Assembly (NCBI GenBank): GCA_029844215.1
Contig: CM056721.1
Coordinates: 9,436,368 to 9,500,367 of the forward strand
From: Przewalskia tangutica
Lineage: Eukaryota > Streptophyta > Magnoliopsida > Solanales > Solanaceae
Length of the DNA: 64,000 bases
Direction: 5' to 3'
Position numbers and translations under genes: made by a program. The notes below the pieces were generated by a model. The model had not been told where the DNA came from, ran no database searches, and saw only the letters and a program-made list of their open reading frames with translations. Numbering within the stretch: position 1 is the stretch's first letter; every line of letters starts with the position of its first letter. Shown one piece after another: positions 47,398 to 60,069 of the stretch.

Positions 47398-47760
47398 TCT
47401 TCTTTTCTCTTCCGGGCAAGATATTCATAATACTCTACCAATTCTTTCTCCATTTTCTCGATAAATTGACTTGTATGCTCCAAGGACTGCTCATATCGAT
47501 ACTTCTCCAAGGCCTGCAGTTTTACAAGCCAACAGGGTAAATCATCTATTGAATATACAATCCTTTTCATTTTCACATACTTAAGCATGATATCACAACA
47601 GAAAAAATGCATACATTACCTTATCTTTAGATAGGGTATCTGGAGGAGACATAACATCCCGTTGAACATAATTCTTTCCACGATAAAATATTACGGTATT
47701 GTCTGGTTTAATGTCAATAACATTGCCTCTGCTAACCGAGTCAGCTCTGCCGTATATTTG
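47398..47760 (-). pseudogene. CRM (YhbY-like RNA-binding) domain protein gene, C-terminal fragment
   Basis: Two minus-strand exons are visible. The exon from about 47760 to 47620 encodes IYGRADSVSRGNVIDIKPDN, TVIFYRGKNYVQRDVMSPPD and TLSKDK. It ends AAG|GTAATG. The next exon starts at 47513 after ctgcag with ALEKYRYEQSLEHTSQFIEK and a charged coiled-coil-like end to 47398. The FYRGKNY motif and the ALEKYRYEQSLEH tail are those of plant CRM-domain proteins of the At3g25440 type, which bind organellar RNA and act in splicing or ribosome maturation (family knowledge). Copia B interrupts the last codons. The 5' part is missing: coding text ends where a 60-bp tandem repeat begins (47750 onwards). 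It is probably a non-functional fragment. Confidence 0.68.
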
Positions 47761-47930
47761 ATTTTTTAGTAATTATTTCTAGATATTTAAAGAGGATAAT
47801 GAAAGTTGTATATTTGAATTATTTTTTAGTAATTATTTCTAGATATTTAAAGAGGGTAATGAAAGTTGTATATTTGAAAAAAAAAAATAGTAATTATTTT
47901 TAGATATTTAAAAAGAATAATGAAAGTGGA
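47750..47930. repeat. 60-bp tandem triplication at the broken edge of the CRM-domain gene
   Basis: Three units with a 60-bp period start near 47750, 47810 and 47870. They share gtatatttga, then tttagtaattatttctagat, then atttaaagaggataatgaaa. The first unit overlaps the last recognisable CRM codons. Confidence 0.85.
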
Positions 47931-48497
47931 TAGAATTGTTGATGAAAATTAAAGATGGTAATAAAGAAAATGGTAAAATTCAAATTGAAATAAATGACAA
48001 AATTGAAATTGATTCTGCCAGAATCAATTCTAGAGACCAGAATTAATTCTATCAATCCAAACATGTCAATTTTCTGATTTTCACGAAAGTAGGTAGTACC
48101 CAAAAGCCAATTCAAAATAATTTATTCAATTAGAATTGAAACTTCCCGGCTAATTTTTATTGGAACACAGTCAAAATTTTAAAGAAATTTATGAAAGTTA
48201 GTGATTTTATGGTTAGAAAAAGTTTAATAACTTTTTTTTGTTAATATAAATTCGATGACCTTATATGAAATTAACCGAATAAACCAACCAAGCAAACCGC
48301 ACTTCTTTTATTTCCTTACTTTTGACAACAGACGAAACCAATTCCCTGCTGATTTCAATTCTCTTAAAGCAAGCACGTACGTAATAGTATAATCATTAAT
48401 ACAATGGTGAGAACAATACTATTTTCTGTCATGCACGCTAGCTGCGTGGCCTATTATGAAACAATTCAACAATGAGTTAATTGATTGTTGTCCCAAA
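47931..48497. other. AT-rich spacer between the CRM fragment and copia C
   Basis: No coding or repeat structure is recognised. It ends at the CCAAA target duplication of copia C. Confidence 0.4.
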
Positions 48498-48713
48498 TCT
48501 AAGATGATATTAATCTCTCTCGAGAGTCTTTTTCATTAATATCAATATATATAGTGTACAATATGCATTCCTTATACAATAGGAATCCTAGTCGTAATTA
48601 TAAAAGAAATCTTAGTTTTACCTTAGTTATATATCACTAAATATTTATACAATATATGTGATATATTCTAATTATGGGTAGGGATTATATTATATGTGTT
48701 GTACACGTTTACA
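48498..48713 (-). repeat. Copia C 3' LTR
   Basis: Similar to 63744-63954, with shared blocks attaatatcaatatatatag and tatatcactaaatatttata. Its outer end has changed from TGTAAA to TCTAAG. Confidence 0.88.
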
Positions 48714-51700
48714 CACCCCCTCAGTCGGAACGGGAGGAGGCCTAACGCTAAGACTAGATCTGAAGTCAAGAAACAGCTGTCTCGGGAGGCCCTTTGTGAA
48801 AATATCTACGTATTGATAGGAGAAAGGTACGTGCAATACCTTAACATGTCCGAGAGCAACCTTCTCACGAACAAAGTGGATGTCCATCTCAATATGCTTG
48901 GTCCGCTGATGCTGAACAAGATTATGAGACATGTATATGACAGATATGTTATCACAGTATACTAGAGACACTGTACTGACAGGACACTGAAGCTCCCAGA
49001 GAAGGTTTCGGAGCCAACAGATCTCATCAACAACATTAGCAACTCCTCGATACTCAGTTTCTACACTCGAACGGGATAATGTGATTTGCCGCTTGACAGA
49101 CCAAGAGATGAGATTATCACTCAAAAACACACAGTAGTCGGATGTAGAGCGACGAGTGTCTAGACAGCCTGCCCAATCTGCATATGTGTAGGATAATAGC
49201 TTGTTCGGTGCGGAGGGGTATGTGTAGTCCATAATCAAGTGTGTCCTTAACATACTGAATGATACGTTTGAGGGCAGTAAAATGAGGCTCTCTGGGGGCA
49301 TGAATAAACAAGCATACCTGCTGAACAACATAAGCAATGTAAGGCCTGGTGAACGTGAGATATTAAAATGCACCTGCGAGACTCCGATATAGAGTAGGAT
49401 CAGTCACTAGATTACCATCTGTCGCACTTAGTTTGGACTTAGAATCAACTGGAGTAGCCATGATTTTGCAATTGTTCATCTTAGCCCTGTGCACAATCTC
49501 TTCCGCATACTTACGCTGACAAAGAAACATACGGTGGACAAATCTAGTCACTGAGATACCCAAAAAATAACATCCCCAAATCGATCATAGCAAATTCAGA
49601 TTTTAAAAGTGCAATGATCTCATTTTTCAACACAGTGGTGGAGGCAGTAAGAACAATATCTTCCATATATAACAGTAGATAAGCATTATCACGGCCTCTA
49701 TGAAACGTAAAAATGGAAGTATCACATCTGCTACATTGTAAAACCAATAAGCATAATAAACTGTGCAAAATGATCATACCATGCTCTAAGGGCTTATTTT
49801 AAACCATACAGTTGCGGCAGGATGAACAAAATCTGGTGGTTGGTGCATGTAAACAATTCCTCTTAAATCCCCATGAAGAAAGGCATTTTTGACATCAAGT
49901 TGATGAATCAGCCACTGTTTTCCCATAGCAATGCTCAGAACTGTGCCAATGGTGGCCAGTTTGACAACCGGACTGAATGTATCTCTGCAATCAATACCTG
50001 CATGCTGATTAGTGCCATTAGCCACAAGCCTGACCTTATATCTCTCTAAGTCTCCATTATCCCTGTACTTGTGATGAAAAAGCCATATACAACAGACCAC
50101 ATTCACCCCCTCTGGTCTAGGAACCAAGTCCCAAATTTGTTGTTTCGTTAAAGCATTAAACTCCCTATACATGGACGTATTCCAATTTGGGTCTAGTTTG
50201 GATAATTTATGACATTTGGGAATAGGGGAAACTGTGTGGGCGGACATGTTAAATTGGATTTTGGGTTTGAAAATCCCGTATTGGGCACAGGTTTCCATAC
50301 GATGTGAGGGTGCTGGGTGGGCAACGGGGTGACTCGACTAGTACGTCGAATGAGAATTGATCGGAACAGTAACTTGTGGCATATATTGAGTCGCGTACAA
50401 TATCTGGATATGTTCTGGAAACAGGAGTCAGTGTACCGGGACCAGTGGTCGACGATAAGGTGTGGTACGACGTCGGTGGGGGAGTGGCTCCGGTGATGGG
50501 GTTGGTTGACTGGGTTACTAGCGACTGAGATAGGAGACTGAAAAGACGACACAAAGACGGGGAGAACAACCGGTGGACTGGTGGCGACGTGTGGTCGATT
50601 GGAAGAGGCGACAATCGACGTAGATGGTGGCAGATTTGGCATCGGTGTCAGGGACGTCGGTGGTTTGTCCAGATGCTCGGTCGTGGGTGCACGTGACTGG
50701 GCGGTGATGTTTGGCTGACACAGTTCCCAAAGAATGACGGGAGAAATATATGACTCATCAAGAAAATTGTAGTCCTTTTTCAAAACTTTTGGATGTTCGA
50801 AAATGAGAACGAGGTCTCGTCAAAAGTGATGTGACGAGAGACATGAATGTGACGAGTGGCCAAGTAATAGCAGAGATAGCCCGTATGGTTGGATGAGAAT
50901 CCTAAGAAGACGCATGATGTAGTGCGAGGGGCTAATTTGTGAGTGGCAGTGGAAGTGAGGTTAGGATAACATAGGCAACCGAATATCCGAAGATGATTAT
51001 AAGAGGGAATCTGACGGTATAAGATTTCGATTGGAGTCATGTTGTGGAGGGTACTAGTGGGTAAAATATTGAGGATGTATTCTATCATTTTTACTGCATA
51101 TACACAAAAGGGAGAATGGAGAGATGAATGAAACATGAATGTGTGGACCGTGTTATTTATTGTACGAATGATACGCTCGTCTTTACCATTTGAGGGGACG
51201 TGCGAGGACAAGAGACACGAAAGATCATGCCATGATTTTTGCAGAATATTTGAAACGCGAAATTATTAAATTCACGGTCATTATCACATTGGAAAGATTT
51301 TATGGCTCGTTCAAATTGTGTTTTGATAAATATGTGAATTCTAAAAATTTGGCAAAGGCCTCGGACTTGTACTTGAGTGTGTAAATCCACAAATCAACAT
51401 GAACAATATCAAAGGGAGCAAACGTAATACTAGCAGATTAATTAAACGGAAGACGAACATGTTTGCCTAATTGACAAGAAACGTAATTTTGGACAAGTTT
51501 TCCATTACAATGAGTAAACTTATTGCTTCTAAGAAATTAAAGACAAGAGCTCTTGGGTGTCCAAGTCTATTGTGCCAAAGTGACGGGGACAGAGCAGCTA
51601 GGGAGGAGTGTGAGCAAGGACTGGCGACGAATGAGGTTGTGAACGGATATAGGTCCCCTGTGCTATTGCATCTCGTAAGAATCCGTAAACTAAAAGGATC

Positions 51701-51994
51701 AAAATCAAAAGACACATAATTATTGCGAGTAAATTTCCTAATGGAGATTAAATTTGTGATGATGTGTGGTGCATACAAGACATTATTTAGGGAGAAAGGT
51801 GGGTGAGGTGACGGTGTGTTGGCGTGACCATAACCTTGAATTAGAATGCGGTTACAATTGCCAACTGTAATAAATTGAGGAGACTTTAAACGAAACAATT
51901 GGGAAAGATTACCTGCAGACCGGGTGAGGTGAGACGAGGCTCCGGAGTCCATCTGCCAATTTGCATCAGGCTGCTGCAAATTCATACTGCTCAA
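48714..51994 (-). pseudogene. Copia C pol: protease end, integrase, reverse transcriptase, RNase H
   Basis: In minus-strand order the protease segment ANWQMDSGASSHLTRSAGNL is near 51970-51900, where DSGASSHLT is an intact-looking active-site motif. Next come pre-integrase LWHNRLGHPRALVF, integrase with SSHVPSNGKDERIIRTINNT (51211-51150) and reverse transcriptase with NALTKQQIWDLVPRPEGVNV (50150-50090). The catalytic region is YLLLYMEDIVLTAS (YMED where YVDD is expected, near 49690-49650). RNase H follows with SYTYADWAGCLDTRRSTSDY and a conserved end VDIFTKGLPRQLFLDF. Frames change several times. The left end abuts the hAT insertion between Met-Ser-Ser-Met-Asn and the upstream gag text. Confidence 0.87.
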
Positions 51995-54900
51995 TAGGGT
52001 TGTCCAACGGGGCGGGGTCGGGGTGGGCGGGGTCTGGATCTGGAGGGGCTGGGGGTAGGTCAGGGTATGTCGGGGCTGGCAGGGTCGGGGTATGTCGGGG
52101 CTGGCAGGGTCGGGGATGGCGGGGTGTGCCTCCGCCCCGTCCCGATCCAGAGGGGGTCGGGTGGGGTCATTTTTTTTGCCTTTAAATTAAATAAATAAAT
52201 AACACACATACACAACAAGATAGTTTAATAAAAACATCTCAAGGCTGTTTTTGTACCTCTTATATTATTCGACTAGAAGTATGTTTTTTTTTTTTTGTAA
52301 TACAATTTCAAAATTGCAACTTCGTGATATTGAAAGTTGCAAATAAATAACATAGTAAAATTACAATTAAAAGAATTACATTTTAAGATACATATTTTCT
52401 AGTTTCTTTATAATGTCTTGTGGTTCTTCGGTTGGAATTGGTATATCTTGGTCAAATTGGACGACGTCGCTTGCACATCCGTCGGATAAGATTTCGTTGT
52501 AGTTGTAGTCTTCTTCTTCGTCGATCTCCGGTTGGCCGCACCTCCTACGCTCCGCATTCGATCTCACGAATAGGCGCAATCTCAATGAGTATCACGCGAT
52601 GAATATGCATGCTCCCCTATTTGAAATCTTCCCGCATAAAATGCACTTTCGGACGCTGTTGATGACGCTTGAATGTTCAACACATCTCGGGCCATCTTTT
52701 CTAGTGTTGGAAAAATCTTCTCATTTTGCTTCCAGTATTTTAGTAAGTCTTCACGTCCCTCTTCATTTTCAATTGTTTTGTACGGTACAACACCTTGCAA
52801 AACAAAAACATCTAACTCGCTAATTTAGTTAGTAACGGTATCACTATTCATTATCTGTCTGAGGCTTTGAATACTAGTAGCAGAAACAACATGTCGTTTT
52901 TGGGGTTGTGTTGAAGAAGAAGAAGATGACATGGAAGCCGGTTGGTTGCTAGCACTTTCATGTTGGTAATGCGTATATATTTTTTTACATTCATCTTGAA
53001 TGCTAGACAACACTTCTTCTCTACTTATTTCAACAGGTGGTGGGTCATTTGGATTTTTAGGAGTTGGAGGTGGAAGTGTAGCTATGCAATCCTAAATAGT
53101 TTCAACAAGATTTTTACAACCGTCTAATTTAATAGACGGATTTAATATACAACACTAATAAAAAATATTGGGGGAATAGGAATAAAATATTTTTTCATTT
53201 TTAACCATTTTTAATAAGTTCCTTATAAGCTGGTTTTGTCATATATTCACTAAGTAATATAAATATTAGAGCTATATAAAATAATATTGATGAAATAGTA
53301 GGATAATAAATCCCGGAAAATTCTTTAGTAGCTAGATAAAATTTCTCTAAAAATATATTAAGTTCTAAAATTGTATCCCAATCGGAATCTATAAGAATAT
53401 CACTAGGATTTCGATTACGGGAGTTAAAAATTGGGTTATAGGTTGTCTATACTCATAAGCAACACGTAGTTGGTTGTATAAAAAATTCTATCTAGTGCAT
53501 ACTTCTTCGGAACTTTTCTGTAAGCTAGACCACAATCGTGACAAGTTTTTATATATTCTATTAGTCGTTGTATTCTATTATTTTTAAAAATATAGTTTAT
53601 AGCAAATTGAATTTTTGCAAGAATGTCTTCAAAAAGTTTTATACCATCCTTTACAACTAAGTTATAAATATGACATGCACATTTTATATGAAAATAATCT
53701 GGAAAAGATAGAGTTAAGACATTTTTTAATATTCTAACAGCAGAAATATTAGAAGAAGAGTTATCTAATGTAATAGTCACGATTTTATCACTTATGTCAT
53801 AATAAACGCAAACAGAAAATATATTTTCTTGAATAAAAATATCAGTGTGCCTTTCATCAATATATCTATATGCTAAAATACGTTTTTGCATAGATCATTT
53901 ATAGTCTATCCAATGACATGTTACAGTTAAATAATCATGACCGTTAGTACTACGGCCTATATCAGATGTGATATATACTTTTTCAGGGTAATGATATAAA
54001 TAATAACGTAAATATTGTTGATATTCGTGTGCAAATTTAAAAACATCTGTCCTAACAGTTGATCTAGGAAAATCGTTATAAGCAAGATTGTACATTGATC
54101 TTATATAATGAATAAAACCAGGAGAATCAGGAAATGAAAAGGGAAAACCCTCCACTGTAACTAATTTTGATAATTCTTCCATATCTTTCATTTTATCGTA
54201 TTTAGGGCCTACAACTGCCCCCTTCATAGGGTCAATTTGACCCTGTACCTGGTGTCGGACAATATGTGAAGTTTGTCCCGACTCAGAGGTCATTGCTGAC
54301 TCACCCTTCACTTGAGCCTTATATTATTCCCACCTAGCTTTGTGTTTGGTATTCAAATGCGTAGTTAAACCTCCTGTCCCGCCATGACCTCTTCCTATTT
54401 TGAATTTATAAATATTTTTTACAAATTGTGCATATAGCACCTTCATTTTGTACGTCTCTATAAAAAAAGCTCATACAAGTGATGTTAATTATTGTTTTGG
54501 TGGGCCACGTCTCATACTAGGGGGAATATGAGGCGTTTCAGTTTGAGGTGCATTAGTTGGTGTGTCATCTAGATTAGTTGGTGTGTCATCTAGATGTTCT
54601 AACTTAAACTCTTGTTGATTTTTAAAAAAATAGCTCATCGTCTAAATTTACCGGTACTTCAGGAAAAATTTGAGTATCAATAAAATCATCATGTATAGGA
54701 GGAATAAGATGACTAGAAGAAGGACCCTTGCCCTTGTCACCCCTACTAGAACCAGACATACCCAACATACCTCTTAATCCTTTCATTATAATTTATGCTA
54801 ATAAATAGTTAAAGATAATGAAATTAAGTGCGCTAATTAAAATAAAGAAACAATAATAATTTAATAAAAGAACGAATGTACCAAACACCGACGTAACGTC

Positions 54901-55396
54901 GACGTGTAATCGAGAGATGTTGAAAATTAAAACTTTGTTCAACGGATGATCCTCATGCTAGTTGCCAATTCCCAAATGAATAAATTAAATTGAATATTTA
55001 AAAGACAATGTAAAGAGAATGAGAGATTATTAGAGAGATTGTAATTGGAGGAAGATTTGTGAGAAAGAATGAAGAAAAATGAAGTATTTATAGTTGAAAA
55101 ATTTGGGTTAAAGTGTAAATATAATAACTTAAGAGTTAAAAATAAATATTAGGGGGTAGGGGGTTGGGGTAGGGGTTGGGGAGGAACAACAGGTGGTACA
55201 AAGCCATTATCTGGCGGCTAGTTAGGTCGGATGGGGTGGGGAAGGGTCGGTGTCGGGGTCGGTGCAGGTCGAGGCGGGCGGGTCGGGGTTATTTTTTCAG
55301 GCCCCGTGCAGTCTGCATCTTGAAATCTCAGGTATAGTGCGAGGGGTCGGGGTGGGGTCGGGGTCGGTATACCCCTCCCCGTTGGACATCCTTATA
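51995..55396 (-). mobile_element. hAT DNA transposon inserted in copia C
   Basis: The terminal inverted repeats are TAGGGTTGTCCAACGGGG on the left and, read inward from the right, TAAGGATGTCCAACGGGG. Flanks CTGCTCAA (51987-51994) and CTGCTGAA (55397-55404) make an 8-bp target duplication with one change. An equally good reading is a 10-bp repeat TACTGCTSAA with the element ending at 55394. Subterminal regions on both sides are strings of GGTCGGGG-type motifs. A decayed transposase is encoded on the minus strand. The insertion splits the copia C frame between gag and protease. Confidence 0.9.
52376..54783 (-). pseudogene. hAT transposase, decayed
   Basis: Reading the minus strand from about 54783, an N-terminal Ser/Gly/Lys stretch (GSSRGDKGKGPSSSHLIPP) is followed near 54460-54340 by a BED zinc finger. 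The finger reads CTICKK, then after a frameshift GHGGTGGLTTHLNTKHKARW. The core comprises MEELSKLVTVEGFPFSFPDS (54170-54110) and YHPEKVYITSDIG-like text with the gene's own TVTCHWID. The segment ITLDNSSSNISAV and CACHIYNLVVKDGIKLFEDI lie at 53820-53630. The hAT dimerisation region LLKYWKQNEKIFPTLEKMAR, then DVLNIQASSTASESAF, lies near 52740-52640. Several stops divide it. Confidence 0.85.
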
Positions 55397-56409
55397 CTGC
55401 TGAAAACCTGGGCCAAATCGGTCGGAATATTGGGCTGCTGCGGGAACTGGGCCTGTGTGATGTGGGCCTGGTGCTGTGGATGTTGGGTTGGGCGATACCC
55501 TGGTATTGGGCCCATAACTCCCTGTTGCGAAAGGGATATTGAGTCGGTGATTGTCCAGTGAATGAGGCCCACTGCGAATATTGGGGACTGATTGTTGGGC
55601 CGGCCCATGGAGTAAACTAGTTGGGCTGCTGCCCTTCCCTTTACCGCGACCCTTTCCGCCTCGCCCATTGCCATGCCCCCCTGCCACTCTTGCCGCTGCG
55701 GTTCTTCCGCGGCTGGTTGTTCTTCGGGAGTTGTTGCTGGCCAGCGGCGACAATATTTTGTGCAGGCGTTTCAACAGCTAATGCCTTCTGGTTGTGTTCG
55801 TCCTGCTTTGCACGATGAGTTTCTTCCAATAGTAATTGCGAGCGGGCTTTTTTGAAAGCTGAATCACCGTGGCTAGGGTGTCGTATTCCCCTTTAGGGAG
55901 GCCTGCAATCAATTGCAACACCATATTTGTTTCGGACAAAGGCATACCAACATTGGACAATTGGTCTGACACTAGTTTCAGCTGTCATCAGTATTTGGAC
56001 ATATTGGAATAATTTTTCAGAAGTGTGTTGTTGAATTACTCCTCCAAGTACACTGCGCGAGTGATCTTGTTGTCTTGGAAAATTTCTTCCAATCGTGTCC
56101 ACAAATCGCAGGCAGAAGCCCCCATTTTCATAATGGTGAGAAGTAGGTCTTTGGATATAATGTCATATATTCACTGTTTAACCACGACATCAAGACGACG
56201 CCATGTTGTGTCATCAATATCTGGGGGCGAGTAACAGAATCGTCGATGTGATCAAGCACATGGTAAACGCATGCATGAATTTTAAAGAGTTCGACCCACG
56301 ACCAGTATTGACCATCTTCCTGATTAAGAATGAGAGAGATGAAATTCTTGATGTTTGTAACGGCGAGAGCCGGATGGAAAGATGGTGATGAATTGGTGGT
56401 GGGAGGTGT
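55397..56409 (-). pseudogene. Copia C gag, main part
   Basis: It continues from the 16 N-terminal codons at 63720-63564 after removal of the solo LTR and one GGTGT copy. It shows FHPALAVTNIKNFISLI, SDQLSNVGMPLSETNMVLQL and IAGLPKGEYDTLATVIQLSK. A basic Gly/Arg-rich stretch (GGHGNGRGGKGRGKGKG) near 55700-55630 replaces an obvious zinc knuckle, and a Pro/His-rich tail leads to the hAT boundary. Frameshifts are present. Confidence 0.82.
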
Positions 56410-57693
56410 TGTTACACCCCGTAATCTTAGGACAAATATTTGAGAATGTAATTAAGAAAATAAGATTCGAGTATTGAAAGAAAAGTATATTTACATATGC
56501 TAATACGGAATAATTTTGGAAACAACGAGTGTGACGATGAGAATTAATATTAATAATTGAATATTCCCAATAGGGTTGGACAAGTGTCGTGTATGTATAT
56601 ATATTAGTGTTGACACCCAATTTTGACCCTCCCGTCCAGCCATTAACTATAAAATCACACTAATTTTGTAAAATAATTTTTTATGATTTTTATAATAAAA
56701 TGCAGCGAATAAAACATAAATGCCGGCATAAATAAATAATTTAATAATGGCATCGCGTCTTACGTAGAGTTTTAAACACTTAGAGTCTCGCGCCCGCATT
56801 AATTAACTTTAAGCTTTGTCGTAATAATTAATAAATGCATAAAATAAATAATTTAGCGATAACGTCGTGTCAGGTAGCATAAGCGTTTATTAGTAATCAT
56901 TTGTAATTTAAAATCAATTTTAATCTGATATACGCTCTTAATAGCGTCGCATTTATAAGGCTTTAAACAATTCTTAAATATCGTACTTGCATTCGGCATT
57001 TAAGTAATTTAATATAAACTCAATGCAATCTTAATTTAACTTCGCAATAATGCATAATAATAAGATTTTAAATAATAGCGCCGCATTCTAAAATATTAAG
57101 CATTAATTAAATAACACACCCGCATTTATAACAATTAGATAATTTAATCACAATTAATTAATTACTTTGTCACTAATTAAAAGCCTAAAACTATTAATTA
57201 AATAGCACATTAAACTAAACTAACACTTAATTAAATACCTAACTAATACTAACTACCCAGCCCAATCACGCGACATGAAAGCCCACCCGCAAGCCCTCTA
57301 CATTTACCCAAGCCCACGCCTTTGAAGCCTTTACCATCGTCTCTCGCGGACCGGCCTCACGAAACCTCGTGACCCCAAAAACTTAACGAACCACAGAAAC
57401 CGATTCGCGCCTCGCCTCTTCACCTCCCCATCGTAACACCAGCAGCCCCGAGATTCTCGCCGGAGAATCCGGGAGCCTTCCTTTACCCTCGCACCCAGCC
57501 AGCTCGCCCTTACCATAACACGAACCAGCACAAAATCTTGCCCAAATCGTGTCAATCATTCACCTTTCCATAACCAAACAAATCGTTACCTTATCAGACC
57601 ACATCGAATCTACCCAAATCTTTTCGAAATCTCAGCACCAAATCGCGTTAATATCAGCCCTTACTATTTACCTAATGAGAACCGAAGAATGGC

Positions 57694-57700
57694 TATATAA
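57694..57700 (+). promoter_or_regulatory. Putative TATA box of the Tat/Ogre-like LTR
   Basis: TATATAA within gaatggctatataagcacat, followed by a C/G-richer stretch and a purine-rich leader. The orientation agrees with the LTR ends. Activity is not demonstrated. Confidence 0.45.
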
Positions 57701-60069
57701 GCACATGCGAGGGAATCAGCGACCACCGATAGCGTGGATTAGGGGCTCGATCGAAGAATCGTTTCTTTAGGAGCGAGCGATGGGTCATATACTAGAGAGC
57801 ATAGGAGAGCATCGTCTGAGCTCGATTAGGTCGATCGAAGAGCTCGATCGAGAGAGACCATAGCGGCGATTAAGAGCCACCGCGAGCTCGATTGGGAAGT
57901 CGGGTATGTCGATGGGACACTCTAGCGAATCAAGCAATCAGAACCTTCCTCTCACATGGCGTAAGCAGTCGGGAAGTCGTGACTATCCACGCCCTTTATT
58001 CGCATCGCAAAACCAAACCTCGGCGAATCAAGCGACGACTTGATACGCCTGTTCGCTTTATTTTCGGAGAAGGTAATTTATCATCCCTTTCGTATTTGAT
58101 TTCCTTTGGCGTGAAATGTGTGTTATTGTGACAAATCATGTCTAAGTTTAGTTGGTGTCGACGCATTTGTCCACATATGCGTGTAGTGTTGTCTCGGCAA
58201 TGGTTTATGTCTGTTAGGCTGTTTCTGAATCTGTTTTTTTTTTAACTGATATTATCTGCTATAAATGTCGCGACTGTACTTGTCTGTGTTAACAACTAAT
58301 CGAATGTCGTCTATGGTATTCTGCGTATGTCTTCCGAATTTGGTTATATGCGTATCGGATATAGGTCTGGAATGTTATGAAAAGAATCCCCTTAGTTCAT
58401 TTTGCTGTGTCTGTTGGTGTGTTTTGCTACTGATTTAATAGTATGTAGTGTTTAATGTTTAAGCAGGCTAATTATGTTAGTTTATTTATGTTTAGAACTA
58501 TCTTGGCGTATGATTATGTTTTCATATATCGATATGCCTAGGTTATGATTGGGCATCAAAGCTGTCAAGGGGGGTTTAGTTGAAATGACTTGAATAAGCT
58601 TTATATGTATGGGATGTTGCACACATATGTCTAATTTGTCTACTATAAACATGTGTTCATTGTATCTTGGTTACTAAATTGTCCATGTTAAGCATTTTCC
58701 TTTCAATTGTTAGTTGGGATATTATCTGCATTTCTTGGACAAAGATTATTAGTATTGTTAGCTTGCATCGGGGAAGTTCTTTGTTTGTTTACGATTATCC
58801 ATACATTGCAAGTTTTTTTGTGTGTTTATGTTTGTTAGCTTAAGCGATATGAACATCCCGAGCCTTGCATTTTGAACAACTAAAAAGTGTTTTCATGTTA
58901 AGTTGGCAACTGTTTAATCACGATATCGAATCGCTTTTATTATGACTCTAAATTATGGTTTAAGTCGATGTAATCGACTATATACAATCTCTGTATATTT
59001 GTTGGATGAATGTCCGCTTTGTTTGCCTAAAAGTGTCTCTTTGTATCTTTGTTTTGACTATCTGCATTACCTTCTTGCCGTAACACGTGCTTAAAAGGAA
59101 TTATGATTACCGTATGCATTTGGGTATTGATGATTCCAAATCGAGTGTGAGTCATCCCTGCTCTATTTTGTCGTGTTCGGACTGATTTGTGTGCCTTAAG
59201 TCGTATCTTACCTTTTATATTACGGGTGATTTGCGTGACATGGGAATTGTCCTTTCTTTGTTTGCGTTTTGTTGGTATACTCATTCAGAAACCTGTTATT
59301 TTTAAGCTGGAAGTATCTGATGACAATCGGACCTTAAGCGTTGAATGGCTATTTGTGCTTTGACTTGAGCATTTAGCATATGTGGTAATGGGTGTTGGCC
59401 TAGGTGTCATAGCATCCCTTTCTCTCTCCTGCTTGTCGTGTAACGCCTGCTCATCCCTATTACTTTTACCATCCATTGCCTATTCCATCTCTATTGTCAC
59501 ATGTTGGTCTTTATGTGCATCTTGCTCAAATACACTATATATGTCAGTGCTTGTTTATTATTTAATTGTCTTGGGACCTATACTAATCCTTATCTTCTTT
59601 TTTTTTACATGGCGCACCGAGCAACAAAGAGTCTCATGCGAGACTCGTCGTGGCAACGTAAAGGCATGCGTATATACATCCATCGAGTCCTCTTGGCAAT
59701 TCCTAGAAAACAAATATGACGGTCATCCGCTTCGATCTCTTTGCTCTCTTATCTCATTTATGCCCTTATTTGTTTGTTGTAATTTATTGCTTAACTTTGT
59801 AATTAATAGGGGAACTTCTAGCAATTAGCCTTTAAGCATATGAGGTGGAAAGTAATTACATTTTTAGGAATACGCTTCTACTTTATTTGTCTTTTGGGGC
59901 TATTAGGCATGTCTAAAATCGGCAAAAAAAAATAAAAATAATCTAACTTGCATCATAAAACCAACAATTTGTCAAATCCATAAACATTTTCCTCCTAAGC
60001 TCTCGCAAAATCATCTTAAGCATTTGTTTATACTACACATAGGTTAAGCAAGATTAATTTAGCTAACAT

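Noticed and set aside
59382..59828. 148-codon hydrophobic open frame
   Set aside because: Lies in the nested solo LTR. It has no recognisable domain and is likely fortuitous in T-rich DNA.
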